Below, in pieces: positions 14,417 through 14,475 of a stretch of DNA of 14,475 nucleotides. The position numbers and the translations under genes were made by a program. Position 1 is the stretch's first letter. Each line of letters starts with the position of its first letter. The DNA is from JAEYFP01 sp964566545 (GTDB lineage Bacteria; Bacillota; Clostridia; Lachnospirales; Lachnospiraceae), in NCBI GenBank assembly GCA_964566545.1, contig CAZMIX010000060.1, forward strand, positions 1 to 14,475, given 5' to 3'. Under the pieces are notes generated by a model. It was not told where the DNA came from, did not search any database, and saw nothing but the letters and a program-made list of their open reading frames with translations.

Positions 14417-14444
14417 AAAAATATACTGAGATTCTACGTCAGTA
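14417..14444 (-). terminator. Weak hairpin with T-rich tail, possible terminator of an upstream gene outside the window
   Basis: On the minus strand, TACTGA (14444-14439) and TCAGTA (14429-14424) can pair over a 9-base loop and are followed by TATTTTT at 14423-14417. The stem is only six pairs, so it is a weak candidate. It would insulate groESL from a minus-strand gene beyond the right edge. No coding sequence was seen between 14282 and 14475. Confidence 0.25.
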
Positions 14445-14475
14445 CTTTATAAACCACCCTCAAAGCATTGATAAA

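Noticed and set aside
1..14475. CRISPR arrays, tRNAs, insertion sequences, phage or toxin-antitoxin genes
   Set aside because: Looked for on both strands; no repeat-spacer pattern, cloverleaf, transposase motif or paired small toxin-antitoxin genes were seen.

Overview
The window looks like a chromosomal segment of a low-to-moderate-GC Gram-positive anaerobe of the Clostridia, probably Lachnospiraceae-like. The evidence is a HrcA/CIRCE-controlled groES-groEL operon, strong AGGAGG-type ribosome binding sites, sigma-A-like promoters with 17-18 base spacers, and GroEL and dGTPase sequences of clostridial character. The genus assignment is an inference, since no database search was possible. There are nine full-length protein genes and one possible very short leader ORF. 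No tRNA, rRNA, CRISPR array, transposase or attachment site was seen.

Layout. (1) Bases 74-4173, minus strand: a tight four-gene run with promoter at 4227-4255, encoding a WecE-type sugar aminotransferase, a GNAT acetyltransferase, a polyprenyl-phosphate-type family 2 glycosyltransferase, and a dGTPase. (2) Bases 4332-6692, plus strand: a large membrane protein of the 'PTPS-related'/YfhO-like GT-C kind, transcribed divergently from an excellent promoter at 4268-4296. (3) Bases 6681-12076, minus strand: three more large polytopic membrane proteins, one GT39/PMT-like and two divergent relatives of each other. The first of this run has its own promoter at 12116-12145. (4) Bases 12258-14209, minus strand: groEL and groES behind two candidate promoters and a CIRCE operator.

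How the genes may work together. Bases 1570-12076 read as a cell-envelope glycan tailoring cluster placed between housekeeping genes. The aminotransferase would make dTDP-4-amino-4,6-dideoxygalactose, the acetyltransferase would N-acylate it, and the family 2 enzyme would load the sugar on undecaprenyl phosphate. One or more of the four GT-C-like membrane proteins would then use such lipid-linked sugars outside the membrane. This resembles the three-component (CsbB/YfhO or GtrABS-like) glycosylation systems of bacteria. The genes for the dTDP-4-keto-6-deoxyglucose precursor and for a GtrA-type flippase are not in the window.

The least conventional points are these. A beta-sandwich-like module appears at the N-terminus of one membrane protein and at the C-terminus of another. 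A pair of divergent membrane paralogues includes one copy that is strikingly AT-rich. A 15-codon ORF with a strong ribosome binding site has a stop codon overlapping the likely start of the 8363-9997 gene. Four starts are better placed downstream of the longest-ORF start.
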